DNA of 64,000 nt from Chloroflexales bacterium ZM16-3 (GTDB lineage Bacteria; Chloroflexota; Chloroflexia; Chloroflexales; Chloroflexaceae): contig RYFE02000015.1 in NCBI GenBank assembly GCA_004138175.2, forward strand, positions 62,001 to 126,000, in the 5' to 3' direction. The notes under the pieces were generated by a model, which saw only the letters and a program-made list of their open reading frames with translations, did not search any database and had not been told where the DNA came from. Every line of letters begins with the position of its first letter. Within the stretch, counting starts at the first letter, position 1. The position numbers and the translations under genes were made by a program. Shown here piece after piece: positions 20,401 through 28,661 of this stretch.

Positions 20401-20894
20401 CCGTGGAAAGCCGGGCGGGCAAAGGCACAACCTTTACCATCTACCTGCCCCCGTCAGCGGCGAAGGAGATGCCAGCGGCGACGGAGCCAACGCACATCAC
20501 AAAGGGCCAAGGCGAGACGATACTGTTGGTCGAAGATGAGCCAAGCGTATTAGCGGTGACAACCGCCATGCTAAAACAGCTGGGATACCAGGTCCGTGTC
20601 GCCTCAAACGGATTGGAGGCCGTGGCTCAGTTTGACGTGTACCAGGATGAGGTGGCCCTCGTCCTATCGGACATGATGATGCCTGACATGGATGGGGCGG
20701 CGTTATTTCATCACCTGAAGGCAAAGACCCCCCAGATAAAAATGATCATCATGAGCGGCTATCCGCTAGGGGAGACGGGCGCAGCGCTCCTTCAACAGGG
20801 TGTGGTGGCCTGGTTTGAAAAGCCGATACCCTTTGGGCAACTGTCAGATACCGTGAGTAAGGCGTTATCAGGAAGAAAAGGGCGGTGGGGGTGA
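17469..20894 (+). CDS. Hybrid sensor histidine kinase (GAF/PAS/PAS/PAS/HK/REC)
   Basis: The 1141-residue cytosolic protein has no membrane segments. The order is a GAF-like domain (about 30-170), a PAS with PAC (about 190-310, WDWDVQTGKM...HQDITNRKEAE), a second GAF (about 315-465), a PAS (about 475-590), a further PAS (about 600-735), a dimerisation domain with the H-box AGIAHDFNN (His about 776), HATPase with NAVNARDAMP and DTGSGIP, and a C-terminal receiver with phospho-acceptor Asp about 1068 (VLSDMMMPDMDG). An unusual Cys cluster (CKGDIYCAVC) lies inside the HATPase domain before DTGSGI. No partner regulator is adjacent, apart from its own receiver. Signal unknown. Confidence 0.92.
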   Translation: MEPHCNRKVDESRLVALEKLRADAWKLALLAEDEAELVQQLLDTAGPVLGCESIAYMPYGQRRDSVVVQQQWRADRQSIGLGEIVPGWIFTRYLGKPYAQLSFDQAPSWLKPALKLFENKYSPRSSLVIPYGDPHHPEGYIALNHNTSSKTYTIEEIGVCIELADIIRLRSSQLRKQAALREQQERLDLALLGTDLGVWDWDVQTGKMLFNQHWAGMLGYTPAEIEPHVRSWQNRIHPDDAPTVQAMLANHLQGRTPTTYQTEHRLRSKCGQWKWVLDTGKVVACDTQGNPVRMTGTHQDITNRKEAEGLLQLQRDLILALGATSDSSEAFRQVLAAAFQIEGIDCGGGYLVDMRTGALNLIAHEGLSPQFIANATHYPADAPETKLIMAGQPVYKSYHAIAQPDKEKNREGLRALAVIPVLHNGQVIAALNLSSHTQDVIAPNTRYALEVIGAQIGVVIARIKAEAARQESLQNLQTLFDTVSDFLFILDAGGDIVNINPAVQQRLGYSAEELLGMNVLAVHPPERREEAGNIVAAMLAGERSFCPVPLVTKTGQFIPVETKVVKGQWSGQPGLFGLSRDITERLQSEAVLLEREQLLHALFSQALDGFFFMMLDEPVRWDATVDKDAVLDYALKCQRITRINAAMLEQYGATEEQFIGKTPDAFFAHDRAQGRATWRQLFDDGRLHIETDERKFDGTRMWVEGDYVCLYDSEGRITGHFGIQRDVTQRKQAAVALQESYRQLETTLAELRTTQQQLLQQERLAAVGQIAAGIAHDFNNILTCILSYTELLQLSPETPEALQADLETIKASSQRAAHLVRQLLDFSRKTIRHLQQLKLDTFARETVSFLARVIPEHIQITLTIAPGDYLIEADPTQMQQIITNLAVNARDAMPNGGELRIRLARIVCKGDIYCAVCHQPITGEWVQLHITDTGSGIPTDILPRIFEPFFTTKDVGKGVGLGLSQVYGIVKQQRGHTAVESRAGKGTTFTIYLPPSAAKEMPAATEPTHITKGQGETILLVEDEPSVLAVTTAMLKQLGYQVRVASNGLEAVAQFDVYQDEVALVLSDMMMPDMDGAALFHHLKAKTPQIKMIIMSGYPLGETGAALLQQGVVAWFEKPIPFGQLSDTVSKALSGRKGRWG

Positions 20895-20919
20895 GGCGAG
20901 GGTTCAGGATGCTGGCAAA

Positions 20920-20956
20920 GACCGAGAGGTGGAGGCGTTGCCTCCACCTCTCGGTC
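20920..20956. terminator. Perfect 17-bp palindrome between convergent genes
   Basis: Perfect arms (GACCGAGAGGTGGAGGC) with a 3-base loop lie between the kinase stop and the convergent bchZ stop. This is a good candidate for a bidirectional terminator. Confidence 0.65.
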
Positions 20957-20962
20957 ATGAGA

Positions 20963-22492
20963 TCACGCCCCGTGGGCGATCGCCGCCTCGATGATCTCCA
21001 GGCTCACCTCGGCGTCGCCACGGGCGCGGGCGGCCTGTTCGGCGGCCAGGCGTAGCGAGCGGCTCGCGCTGATCCGGGCCAGGAAGGGCACCTGCTCAAT
21101 CGCCGCAGTCAGCCGATCCGTCGCCGCCACGCTCCACGCCATCGTCTCCGACGAGGCTGTCGATGCCGCCGCCGCTGCTGCCGCCGCAGGTGTGGGCGGC
21201 CCCCCCGGCCCCCGACTCCCGACTCCCGACTCCCGACTCACCAGCTCCACCGGCAGGAAGTTAAACACCATATCGTAGAAGCGGTTCACCAGCTCCTGCA
21301 TAATGTTAGCCGCCCCGGCGTAGCCCATAAACGGCGTGCCCGTCGTGCGGCGCACCACCGGGCCGGGGAAGGTCGATGCGATAAAGTGGCTGCCCTTCGC
21401 GTTTGCCTCCGAGAGATAGATCTTCTCGTTGATGCTGCCAAACACGAAGGCCGGCGCCTTAGCGTGCAGCCGCTTGCGGATCTCGATATTGTCCGGCTCA
21501 TCCTCACGCCGCGGCCGCCCCGAGCTCCAAGCGACCTTCATGCCCAGCTCCTCGCCCAGGAACTGTTTCAGCCCCTCCACATAGCTGCGCCCGCCCACAA
21601 TCGCGCAGTCCACCGTGGCGAACCAGTCGCTCTGCGGCCCGCGCCAGAGGTCCCACACCGGTTGGAGCGTGGTCTTCTTCTCGCTGCTGATGAATGCCTC
21701 CACCTGCTCGGCAGGCGTGCCCAGCAGCTGCCCCAGCTCACGCAGAAACGTGGTGGTGCCGAAGACACCGAAGGGCGCGAAGAGGTAGGGCCGCCCAAGG
21801 GCCTGCGCCAGACCCTCGCCAAACTCGCGGTAGAGCACCACATTCACCGCCGCGTCGGCCAGCTGCGGCGTACCCGCGATGCTGCCCGCGTAGGGGTAGA
21901 CCAGGTTCAGCTCGCCGCCCACCCCAGCCACCAGCCGCTTGATCTCGTGCAGGTCGGCCGGGGCGTTGAAGCAGCCCAGCGACGGCCCGATGATATTCAC
22001 CCGGTTAGCCGCCTTCGGCGGCGCATCCGGCGTCACAAAAGGCTTGCCATACTCCTCCCAGGCAAAGAGCAGTGCCCGGTCGCGGCCCTGCCACTCATCC
22101 TGCTCCAGCGACTGGCTCCAGAAGAAGCGCGCCTCCGGGTCGAGCTGAGCGACATACTTGGTGTGATCAGCGCTGATCATCTCGCTCTCGGCGGTGCTGA
22201 GCACGATCAGACGCTTGCCATCGAGGGAGCCGAGCGAGCGCAGGTCGTCGATCGTGCGCTTAAGCGCTTTCGCCGTCCCGGTGATCACATCCTCCTCGCG
22301 GATCGAGGTCGGCGTAAGGTTCGCCATATGCGGCAGCGCGTCGGTATAGTCCGTCACCGCCATGCCCAACAGGTTATAGCAGCCGATCGGCGCGTCGCAG
22401 ATAATATGCACGTCGGGGAAGCAGCCGAAGACCCAGCTGGCCCCCCAGTATGAACTGGTGTCCGAGATATCACGAATCAGTGTGATGGCCAT
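20963..22492 (-). CDS. bchZ: Chlorophyllide a reductase subunit Z
   Basis: BchZ with BchY forms the nitrogenase-like catalytic component (COR) that reduces chlorophyllide a on the way to bacteriochlorophyll. The 509-residue chain starts MAITLIRDISDTSSYWGA and has the cofactor and cluster segments CFPDVHIICDAPIGCYN, LTPTSIREEDVITGT and TAESEMISADHTKY. A strong RBS (GGAGGGG) precedes ATG. Around residues 415-445 there is a low-complexity insert ([13 protein letters not shown], then poly-Ala), partly encoded by GGGAGTC heptamers, just before the C-terminal DUF3498/PCP-reductase-like helical domain. It is downstream of bchY on the same strand. The reductase subunit gene bchX is not in the window. 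Confidence 0.95.
   Translation of the reverse strand: MAITLIRDISDTSSYWGASWVFGCFPDVHIICDAPIGCYNLLGMAVTDYTDALPHMANLTPTSIREEDVITGTAKALKRTIDDLRSLGSLDGKRLIVLSTAESEMISADHTKYVAQLDPEARFFWSQSLEQDEWQGRDRALLFAWEEYGKPFVTPDAPPKAANRVNIIGPSLGCFNAPADLHEIKRLVAGVGGELNLVYPYAGSIAGTPQLADAAVNVVLYREFGEGLAQALGRPYLFAPFGVFGTTTFLRELGQLLGTPAEQVEAFISSEKKTTLQPVWDLWRGPQSDWFATVDCAIVGGRSYVEGLKQFLGEELGMKVAWSSGRPRREDEPDNIEIRKRLHAKAPAFVFGSINEKIYLSEANAKGSHFIASTFPGPVVRRTTGTPFMGYAGAANIMQELVNRFYDMVFNFLPVELVSRESGVGSRGPGGPPTPAAAAAAAASTASSETMAWSVAATDRLTAAIEQVPFLARISASRSLRLAAEQAARARGDAEVSLEIIEAAIAHGA
21205..21242. repeat. GACTCCC heptamer repeat inside bchZ
   Basis: Four tandem (C)GACTCCC units on the plus strand are translated on the minus strand as SRESGVGSR within BchZ. 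They match the units in tlyA and topA. Confidence 0.85.
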
Positions 22493-22622
22493 ATGCCCCT
22501 CCGGTGGGGGTGCGGGGGCGGCAAAGCCGCCCCCGCAATTCTTTTTGTCGCGGGCTTAGGCGGCGGAGCCGCCCAAGCCCGTGACAAAGCGAGGTCTGAG
22601 GCACAAGCCCCAGAAAAACATA
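22493..22622. other. Hairpins between bchY and bchZ
   Basis: Two GC-rich hairpins (TGCGGGGGCGGC...GCCGCCCCCGCA; CGGGCTTAGGCGGC...GCCGCCCAAGCCCG) separate bchY from bchZ on the minus strand. They may stabilise the upstream message or attenuate transcription into bchZ. Confidence 0.55.
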
Positions 22623-23915
22623 TTACTCGGCAAAAAAGTCAACCATCCGCTCGTAGAGCGGCTTCCGCGCAAGCAACTCGCGCACAAAGCTAAGCGAGGC
22701 GATCATGCCGCCGGCCAGGAAGAGCGGGCGCACGCTGAGCATGTTCGTATAGTAGACCGCAGGGATGCCCAACTCCTTGGCGTGAGCGGCCAAGGTCGTC
22801 GTGCCAATCACCAGGTCAAACGTCCAGTGCTCCATAGCCGCCTTATCGTCTTCGATCGCCTTGCGGTAGACCACCGCCTCACAGCCGTGGGACTTCAGCC
22901 ATGCCTCATCGGCGGCGGTAAGCATGCTCTGGCCGATGCTGGTGCTCACATAGGGCACATGGGCGCCGCCCTCGATCAGCAGGCGCGCGTAGAGCATCTC
23001 ATTGCCCTCATAGCCCGAGAGCATAATCGTCATACCCTTGAGCGGCTGCATAGACAGGAACCCGCGCGCGGCGGCCTCCTCCTCATTTGCCACCCGCTCG
23101 ACGACATCATCGTCGATGTCCAGTGCCGCGCCGACCGCCCTGATCCAGGCCGCGCTACCCTCAACCCCGATCGGTGCCCCCGTCACCACGCCCACCCCGC
23201 GCTCGCGCAGCACCCCCACCGTCTCGCGGTAGAAGGGGTGCAGGGCGGCCACGGCAGATGCCTGCCCGGCCAGCTTCAGCTCGTTTACGTGGCGGCCGGG
23301 CAGGGTGGTGATCACCCGTGCGCCCATCTTGCGCAGCACCCCGTCGATAATCAGCGGGTCGGCCGGGAAGACCTCGCCAAGCAGGGCCAGGGTGCGCGGC
23401 TCCTGCACGCTCGTGCCATCCACAAAGCGGCGCATCACGGCGGCCAGGGCGATATCCTTGGCCTCGGGGTGCGAGTGGATAGCGTAGGCCGGCACGCGCA
23501 CCAGCACCACCGGCTTGCCGTCCACCTCGGTGGGCAGCAGCTCCTCGGCCAGCCCGGCAGTCTCAGCCACACACAGCGAGATCACCGGGATGACGCTGAC
23601 ATTCTGCTCCTTGGCCGCCTCAGCGATCGCCGCGTTGGCCGCCTCCTGCACCTTGCCCGACGAAAGCTCGGCGGTGCCCAGCTGCGGGGCGATAATGCTC
23701 TTGCGCGCCGCGTAGAAGTGGGTTACAAACGTCAGCCCATAGAGACAGCCGGTGTCCGTCACCATCGCCGGCTGGGCACCCTCAATGCGGGACAGCACCC
23801 GCAGCGCGCCGAAAGCCGGGCACATGGTCTGCGGGTGAAGCTTGCATGCCCCCTCTTTGTAGGGCTCCTTCGCATCACCCGCGCCCGCCGGGCTCAGTGG
23901 AATTATCTCTGCCAT
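22623..23915 (-). CDS. bchY: Chlorophyllide a reductase subunit Y
   Basis: The 430-residue protein has the BchY features CKLHPQTMCPAFGALRVLSRI and DTGCLYGLTFVTHFYAARKS, including cysteines expected to ligate the [4Fe-4S] cluster shared with BchZ, and the later YEGNEMLYARLLIEGGA. I start at ATG 23915, eight bases after GAGGAG; the longer open frame upstream lacks a better start. It is the first gene of a bchY-bchZ unit behind a TATAAT-type promoter with an overlapping inverted repeat. The pair commits the cell to bacteriochlorophyll rather than chlorophyll. Confidence 0.95.
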   Translation of the reverse strand: MAEIIPLSPAGAGDAKEPYKEGACKLHPQTMCPAFGALRVLSRIEGAQPAMVTDTGCLYGLTFVTHFYAARKSIIAPQLGTAELSSGKVQEAANAAIAEAAKEQNVSVIPVISLCVAETAGLAEELLPTEVDGKPVVLVRVPAYAIHSHPEAKDIALAAVMRRFVDGTSVQEPRTLALLGEVFPADPLIIDGVLRKMGARVITTLPGRHVNELKLAGQASAVAALHPFYRETVGVLRERGVGVVTGAPIGVEGSAAWIRAVGAALDIDDDVVERVANEEEAAARGFLSMQPLKGMTIMLSGYEGNEMLYARLLIEGGAHVPYVSTSIGQSMLTAADEAWLKSHGCEAVVYRKAIEDDKAAMEHWTFDLVIGTTTLAAHAKELGIPAVYYTNMLSVRPLFLAGGMIASLSFVRELLARKPLYERMVDFFAE

Positions 23916-24244
23916 GAAGCAGCTCCTCTGCTGCGCGTACGGCCATTCCACGCCAGCGCAAAGCCAGCTCGGGGCCGCCGCATCTATAGGTAGGTATCGG
24001 GAGGGTCGTACGGGCATTATACGACAATTCCGACGCCTCCGGGCAACTTTCACAGGCAAAAGCTTTTGAAAAGGGAGACAACAGCAGCTGTCCCCCGTGT
24101 CCTAAAGCGCGTACACGCCCCTGCGAAGCCTCAACAATCAGCACGTTCTATTCAGCAAGGCATAATCACAGAGCGGTTGCCGCAGCCCTAAGCGCTGTGC
24201 TATACTGAGGCCACTTTACAGATCGACAGAATGGAGAAGGTGTT
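23916..24244. promoter_or_regulatory. Divergent control region of bchYZ and the DegS-like kinase
   Basis: Leftward, TATAAT (complement of 24016-24021) lies 19 bases from TTGCCC (complement of 24041-24046). An inverted repeat GTCGTA-N9-TACGAC at 24005-24025 overlaps this -10 box and could be a repressor operator. Rightward, TTGCCG (24177-24182), an 18-base spacer and TATACT (24201-24206) fit a promoter for the kinase gene. No gene is supported in between. Confidence 0.55.
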
Positions 24245-25270
24245 GTGAGCGCCGAGCCATCAGCGCTGCTTGATGCCGCCCACGGGATTGTCGCCGAGCA
24301 GCTGGCTCGCCTACGCGAGCTTCACCAGTCGGCGCAGCAGCGCCATACCCACGTCGAGGCCGATCTGCGCCAGTCAGCGCGGATACTCGACGAGGCGAGC
24401 ATGCAGCTGCGCTTCGCCGCCGAGCGCGGCCTGCCCACGGCGGCCAGCATGGCCGAGCGCGAGCGACAGCTGCGCGCCGACCACGAGACCCTCACGCGCG
24501 AGTACGAGAGCGGCCGACGCGCCCTGCGCCAGCTCGACCAGCTCATCCGCCAGATCGACATGAGTAGCGACACGCTCAGCGGCAGCGGCGAGGGCGACCC
24601 GAGCGACCCATGGGCGCAGGCGCTGCGCGCCCAGGCGATCATGGGCCGCGAAGAGGAGCGCTCGCGCCTAGCCCGCGAGGTTCACGACGGCCCGGCCCAG
24701 GTTCTTGCCAACGCCCTGATGGGCCTGGAGCACTGCCAGAACCTGCTCACCGCCCAGCGCTATGAGCGCCTGGCTGATATCCTCGGGCAGCTAGGCGGAT
24801 CGGCCCGCGAGGGGCTGAGCGAGGTGCGCCGCTTCATCGCCGACCTACGGCCGGGCAAGCTTGACGAGCAGGGGCTCGCCGGCGCCCTCGCCGACTATAT
24901 CCGCCGCTACCACGACACGGTCAGCGCCCAGGTCAGCTTCGACGCCGAGCCGCTGCCGCGCCTGCCCAATGAGACTGAGATCGTGCTCTACCGGATTGTC
25001 CAGGAGTCACTCCAAAACGCGCACAAGCACGCAAAGGGTGCGCCCGTCCATGTGACGCTCAGCACCCGCAGCGGCCAGCTCCAGCTCGTGATACGCGACG
25101 AGGGGCCGGGGTTCGACACCCGCGCCGCAGCCCGCCGGGCAGGCCGCGAGAGCTGGGGTCTGACAAGCATGCGTGAGCGGGCCGAGTTGGTGGGGGCAAG
25201 CTTCCTGGTGACAACCCGGCCCGGCCACGGGACAGAGGTGACGGTGAGCATGCCAATTACTCCGAGATGA
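24245..25270 (+). CDS. DegS/NarX-type sensor histidine kinase, cytosolic
   Basis: The 341-residue kinase has an N-terminal coiled-coil (residues of about 10-105, like the sensor of DegS) and no membrane segment. A HisKA_3 dimerisation domain follows with the H-box EEERSRLAREVHDGPAQ (His 147), then HATPase with IVQESLQNAHKHA and RDEGPGFD. The GTG start follows GGAGAAGG. It is 12 bases upstream of a NarL-type response regulator, so the two form a pair comparable to DegS-DegU. Confidence 0.92.
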   Translation: MSAEPSALLDAAHGIVAEQLARLRELHQSAQQRHTHVEADLRQSARILDEASMQLRFAAERGLPTAASMAERERQLRADHETLTREYESGRRALRQLDQLIRQIDMSSDTLSGSGEGDPSDPWAQALRAQAIMGREEERSRLAREVHDGPAQVLANALMGLEHCQNLLTAQRYERLADILGQLGGSAREGLSEVRRFIADLRPGKLDEQGLAGALADYIRRYHDTVSAQVSFDAEPLPRLPNETEIVLYRIVQESLQNAHKHAKGAPVHVTLSTRSGQLQLVIRDEGPGFDTRAAARRAGRESWGLTSMRERAELVGASFLVTTRPGHGTEVTVSMPITPR

Positions 25271-25282
25271 GAAGGAAATACA

Positions 25283-26011
25283 ATGGCACCAACTGCAAAA
25301 ATTAAAGTCCTGATCATCGACGATCACCCGCTGTTCCGCCAGGGCATCCGCTGGAGCCTAGAGGACGCCGACGATATGGAGGTGGTGGGTGAGGCCGAGA
25401 ACGGCCAGGAGGCGATCAAGCTCACCGAGAAGCTCAGCCCCGATGTGGTGCTGGTAGATATTAACCTGCCTGGGCTCAACGGCCTTGAGGTCGCCCGCGT
25501 GATCAAACGGCGCGACCCGCGCATCGGCATCATTGTGCTGAGCGTCTACGAGGACGACGACCAGCTCTTTCAGGCGATCAAGGTTGGCGCGGCCGCCTAC
25601 TCATCAAAGGATGTCAACCCCGAGAAGCTGCTCTTCTACATCCGCAGCGTGTCCACCGGCCACTACCTGATCAACGACGCGGTGCTGGCAAAGCCAAATG
25701 TGGCCACCCGCGTGCTGCACCAGTTTCGCGAGTTGGCCGCCACCGAAGATGAGCAGACCAGCGCGCTCTTCGCGCCGCTCACCAGCCGCGAGATCGAGAT
25801 CCTCGACTGCATCGCCCGCGGCCTCTCCAACAAGGAGATCGCCAATGAGCTGAACATCAGCGGCCAGACGGTGAAGAATCACATCACCTCGATCCTCTCG
25901 AAGCTCCAGGTGAACGACCGCACCATGGCGGTGATCTACGCGATCAAGAAGGGTTGGATACGTTACGGTTATCAAGATCCGCATGAGAAGCGCCAGGGCG
26001 AAACACCGTAA
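25283..26011 (+). CDS. NarL/LuxR-type response regulator, 3' end replaced by an integrated element
   Basis: The regulator has a receiver domain with acidic residues DD, phospho-acceptor Asp 59 (VVLVDINLPGLNG) and a LuxR HTH (LTSREIEILDCIARGLSNKEIANELNISGQTVKNH within about 160-225). It is the partner of the kinase directly upstream. The GC-rich coding sequence ends near TMAVIYAIK; the last 20 or so codons appear to come from the AT-rich element integrated here (core GATCAAGA at 25942-25949). A plausible original tail, MGYSPDEGHHKQAEV, lies in frame after the matching core at 39587-39594. The regulator probably stays functional because the HTH is complete. Confidence 0.9.
   Translation: MAPTAKIKVLIIDDHPLFRQGIRWSLEDADDMEVVGEAENGQEAIKLTEKLSPDVVLVDINLPGLNGLEVARVIKRRDPRIGIIVLSVYEDDDQLFQAIKVGAAAYSSKDVNPEKLLFYIRSVSTGHYLINDAVLAKPNVATRVLHQFRELAATEDEQTSALFAPLTSREIEILDCIARGLSNKEIANELNISGQTVKNHITSILSKLQVNDRTMAVIYAIKKGWIRYGYQDPHEKRQGETP
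25942..25949. other. Candidate left attachment core (attL)
   Basis: GATCAAGA, followed by A-GGG, lies in the response-regulator gene and overlaps the integrase stop codon. It matches GATCAAGA-T-GGG at the right end (11 of 12 positions). An alternative 8-base match, ATCAAGAT at 25971-25978, is also in frame but less well supported. Confidence 0.5.
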
Positions 26012-27602
26012 TGTCATACTCCCATATATGCCATTGTAGATACACAACAGCCGTAAATTCATCACATAATTCAAACTCAAAACGCATATCATAACGATCT
26101 ATGATTTCGCGTTGTAACTCGAAAGAGGCTGTTTCAAGGTGATCTCGTATCTCTGCTGCGTAGGATACAGCATCTTCTATGTAGCGTTGTGAGATCACCT
26201 TTTCGTCTAACTGCGCAAGTAACGGTATACGCCGCTTCTGTATATCTTCCAAGGATGTAGTTAGATCGTCACATTGCACCTGTAACGCTTGAATGGTGTG
26301 CGTGTTGGGGTTGCTGCGTGCATACTCACCTGCGATAGCACGCGAATAACCTTTGAGCATTGATTCTTTCTCTGCGCAGAGTGCATCTAACTCCAGCAAT
26401 TGAGCTTCGATAGCGCGCCCTTGTGTGCGTTGCTTCTCTTGCCCTGTCTCTAACACTGCCCTTACTCTGTCAGGATGCGCAAGTAACTCTTTCACAACTT
26501 CCCACACAAGCGGATCGGTTGTATCAACACGCACGGGCATAAAGTCACACCCTGATTCTGTGTAAGTTTTATGCATGTATCTACGGTTACAGCGATAGTA
26601 TGCTTTACCCGAAGATGCCATGTTACCAGACACCGATCCGCCACAGTGACGGCATTTAGAACGCGCTGTAAGCAAAAACTCATGCTTACTCGTTTTGCTC
26701 CTACCACCACCACGCGCATTATCTGTTAGTTTCTGTTGGACACGATACCATACCTCATCACTTACCAATGCTGGCACAGTGATAGGCATGGGATCTTTCC
26801 CCTTCTGTCTCATCTTGCGCCCGGTAGCATCCTCAACAACAACAGATCGATTAGCGTAATACACCCCACGATAGGTTGTATCAGTCAACATCTTATGTAT
26901 AGTTGAAGGGTTCCATTCGCCCGGTTGACGCTTACGCTTCGGATTACGCACCCTATCCCCTGGTGTAGGAACACCGCGTAATAGCTCGCATATCTGTGAA
27001 ACGGTATGCCCTTGCTCGTACCATGAAAAGATCCGCTGAACCGTTTGCGCCTCATCCTCTACAGTAACGAGATGTGCGTCTAACCGCTTACCTACGCGCT
27101 CATACCCGTAACATGCAAACCCGCTAACATAAGGGATAGACGCATCTGTATACGCCTTTTTCTTCTCCATTGCGGTTTGCTTGATCATCTGCCCCCAAAA
27201 CCAGTTAAAATTATCCATCTGACGGCGCATAAACTGCCCCATCGGGGATGTAATGTCAACTTGCCCGCCCTCACTTACCACATGCAGCGTTACACCGCTT
27301 AGGCGCAACTCTTTACGGAAGATGTCACCATGCACAGGATCACGAGTATACCTATCACTGGAATAGACAATCAACGCGGTGATATGCTTTGCAGCAACTA
27401 ACCCGCGTATCTCATCATAAAATTCTCGTGTGTTGGTATACCCTGACACCTGTTCCGCAAACCGATACGCATCAGGAACTTCGATACCATTCACAGACGC
27501 ATAGTGTAGCATCTGTGCTGTTTGCTGTTGTAGCGAAATACCATGCGTCTGTTCCTCAGTAGACACACGAGCATATACCGCGCCTATTTGTGAGGTATTC
27601 AT
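25944..27602 (-). CDS. Large serine recombinase (integrase)
   Basis: The 552-residue protein has the resolvase catalytic domain with YARVSTEEQ (nucleophilic Ser 14) and the conserved YSSDRYTRDP region. A recombinase domain follows (GYERVGKRL...TPGDRVRNPKRKR), then a zinc-ribbon with CRHCGGSVSG and a coiled-coil tail, the layout of phage-type large serine integrases. It is the leftmost gene, ending at the candidate att core, as expected for an integrase acting on its adjacent site. The last residues are encoded antisense to the response-regulator gene. The upstream 62-residue ORF ends in a four-base overlap with this start. Confidence 0.93.
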   Translation of the reverse strand: MNTSQIGAVYARVSTEEQTHGISLQQQTAQMLHYASVNGIEVPDAYRFAEQVSGYTNTREFYDEIRGLVAAKHITALIVYSSDRYTRDPVHGDIFRKELRLSGVTLHVVSEGGQVDITSPMGQFMRRQMDNFNWFWGQMIKQTAMEKKKAYTDASIPYVSGFACYGYERVGKRLDAHLVTVEDEAQTVQRIFSWYEQGHTVSQICELLRGVPTPGDRVRNPKRKRQPGEWNPSTIHKMLTDTTYRGVYYANRSVVVEDATGRKMRQKGKDPMPITVPALVSDEVWYRVQQKLTDNARGGGRSKTSKHEFLLTARSKCRHCGGSVSGNMASSGKAYYRCNRRYMHKTYTESGCDFMPVRVDTTDPLVWEVVKELLAHPDRVRAVLETGQEKQRTQGRAIEAQLLELDALCAEKESMLKGYSRAIAGEYARSNPNTHTIQALQVQCDDLTTSLEDIQKRRIPLLAQLDEKVISQRYIEDAVSYAAEIRDHLETASFELQREIIDRYDMRFEFELCDEFTAVVYLQWHIWEYDITVFRPGASHADLDNRNVSNPS

Positions 27603-27787
27603 CGTGCTATTCCTTTGTGAATAACGATAATTCCGCGCTGTATCAGTTCAGCATTAGTCAGTAGCAGATACGTATACCACAGACTCACGAGAAGCAAAAT
27701 GCTTAGGAGCGTGATCATTATGATCCGTTTCACACGTAAATAGACCTTGCGCATTCGCCATTTCCGTTCTATCCTTGCCAGACCCAT
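27599..27787 (-). CDS. Small single-pass membrane protein of the element
   Basis: The product has 62 residues: a very basic N-terminus (about 1-22, with KWRMRK and RVKR) and one hydrophobic helix at about 23-46, giving a predicted cytosolic N-terminus. The ATG at 27787 follows GGAAGGTG at good spacing, and the stop overlaps the integrase start by four bases, suggesting coupling. It overlaps the 90-residue ORF upstream in another frame over about 130 bases. No family is recognised. Confidence 0.6.
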   Translation of the reverse strand: MGLARIERKWRMRKVYLRVKRIIMITLLSILLLVSLWYTYLLLTNAELIQRGIIVIHKGIAR

Positions 27788-27926
27788 GATGCACCTTCCA
27801 TAGAAGTAGACCGTATACATTAGCCAAGGTAGCAATGACAACTGAATCTGTTAAATCTATCTCATCCCATGATGTTATTTTGTGTAAACCTTGCTTAATC
27901 GGCGTGCGCGGATATACTTTCTCCAT
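27654..27926 (-). CDS. Hypothetical protein of the element
   Basis: This 90-residue ORF has a good RBS (AAAAGG, eight bases before ATG). Its first half, including KITSWDEIDLTDSVVIATLANVYG written here in part as TSWDEIDLTDSVVIATLANV, looks like a small folded domain. The second half overlaps the 62-residue membrane-protein ORF in a different frame and is less protein-like. No known family. One of the two overlapping ORFs may be shorter than shown. Confidence 0.45.
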   Translation of the reverse strand: MEKVYPRTPIKQGLHKITSWDEIDLTDSVVIATLANVYGLLLWKVHHGSGKDRTEMANAQGLFTCETDHNDHAPKHFASRESVVYVSATD

Positions 27927-28082
27927 AAATATCCTTTTCTTTTCAAGGCGGATGTATCATTTCATACACACTCTGAACAATATAAAACATATCCCCCGCG
28001 CTATTTGTGGGGAATGGCACATTAAGAAGTATCCAAATAGATAACGAACAAACAAAAACGCAGATACTAAAGGTTTTTATGC

Positions 28083-28283
28083 TCATTGCATAACCTCTAT
28101 TTCTGCGCTTCCTGGTATCACAATCGTATCTCTCTGGCCCTTTAACCAGATACGATAGAGGGAAGTGAGATTACCCGCGTTTTCTACTCGTGTGATTGCC
28201 TTTCCTTTATAGAAACTCTGATAATCCGCCGGGTTTCCATAGCGATCAATGAACGTTGCCAGCGTAAACCGTAGTTTACCCAT
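28083..28283 (-). CDS. Hypothetical 66-residue protein of the element
   Basis: The product is short and basic-to-neutral (starts MGKLRFTLATFIDRYGNPAD) with predicted beta structure towards the end (DTIVIPGSAEIEVMQ). A GAGGT ribosome-binding site precedes ATG. The leader carries the sequence GTGCTTACCTCAC, which recurs about 130 bases upstream. No family is recognised. Confidence 0.5.
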   Translation of the reverse strand: MGKLRFTLATFIDRYGNPADYQSFYKGKAITRVENAGNLTSLYRIWLKGQRDTIVIPGSAEIEVMQ

Positions 28284-28661
28284 AGTGCTTACCTCACTAT
28301 GTAATGTGTTTCTTTACGGTGAAACACAAAAACCCGCATTATAGCGGGCTAACGTGAGGTAAACTAGGCTGAAACGGTTTACAAAAAGATCGTGTACAAT
28401 GTTTCAGCCGGGTATTGTGCTTACCTCACATTGCCCGGTTGCCTCTGTCACTACTTGCACTAGTGGCAGGGGCTTTAGTTGTTGTCTCTGATACCTTGCA
28501 CGCACCAGGGACATACTCATTATAGCATTTCCACAAGGGGAAGTCAAAAGGTAGGATGCGCGTTTGTATGCCCCATGTATGTATTCGTATGCGCTTGTAT
28601 TGCGCTTCTCATTCAAACATATTGACGTGTAATCAGTGTGTATTTAATGCGTATTAAAGCA
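28284..28661. other. Intergenic region with repeats and a terminator-like hairpin
   Basis: GTGCTTACCTCAC occurs at about 28286-28298 and again at 28417-28429. Between them are a hairpin (AACCCGCATTATAGCGGGCT) and an inverted repeat GGCTGAAAC...GTTTCAGCC (9-base arms). These could be a promoter-operator or leader controlling the small gene downstream. An open frame at 28404-28616 runs through the repeats and is not convincing. Confidence 0.5.

Noticed and set aside
25971-25978. ATCAAGAT as the left att core
   Set aside because: It also matches the right end (39588-39595) in frame, but it has no matching flank and would leave the integrase 3' end outside the element. Kept only as the second choice.
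28404-28616. 70-residue minus-strand ORF in the element
   Set aside because: It crosses the GTGCTTACCTCAC repeat and an inverted repeat, lacks a clear start signal and has no protein-like pattern.
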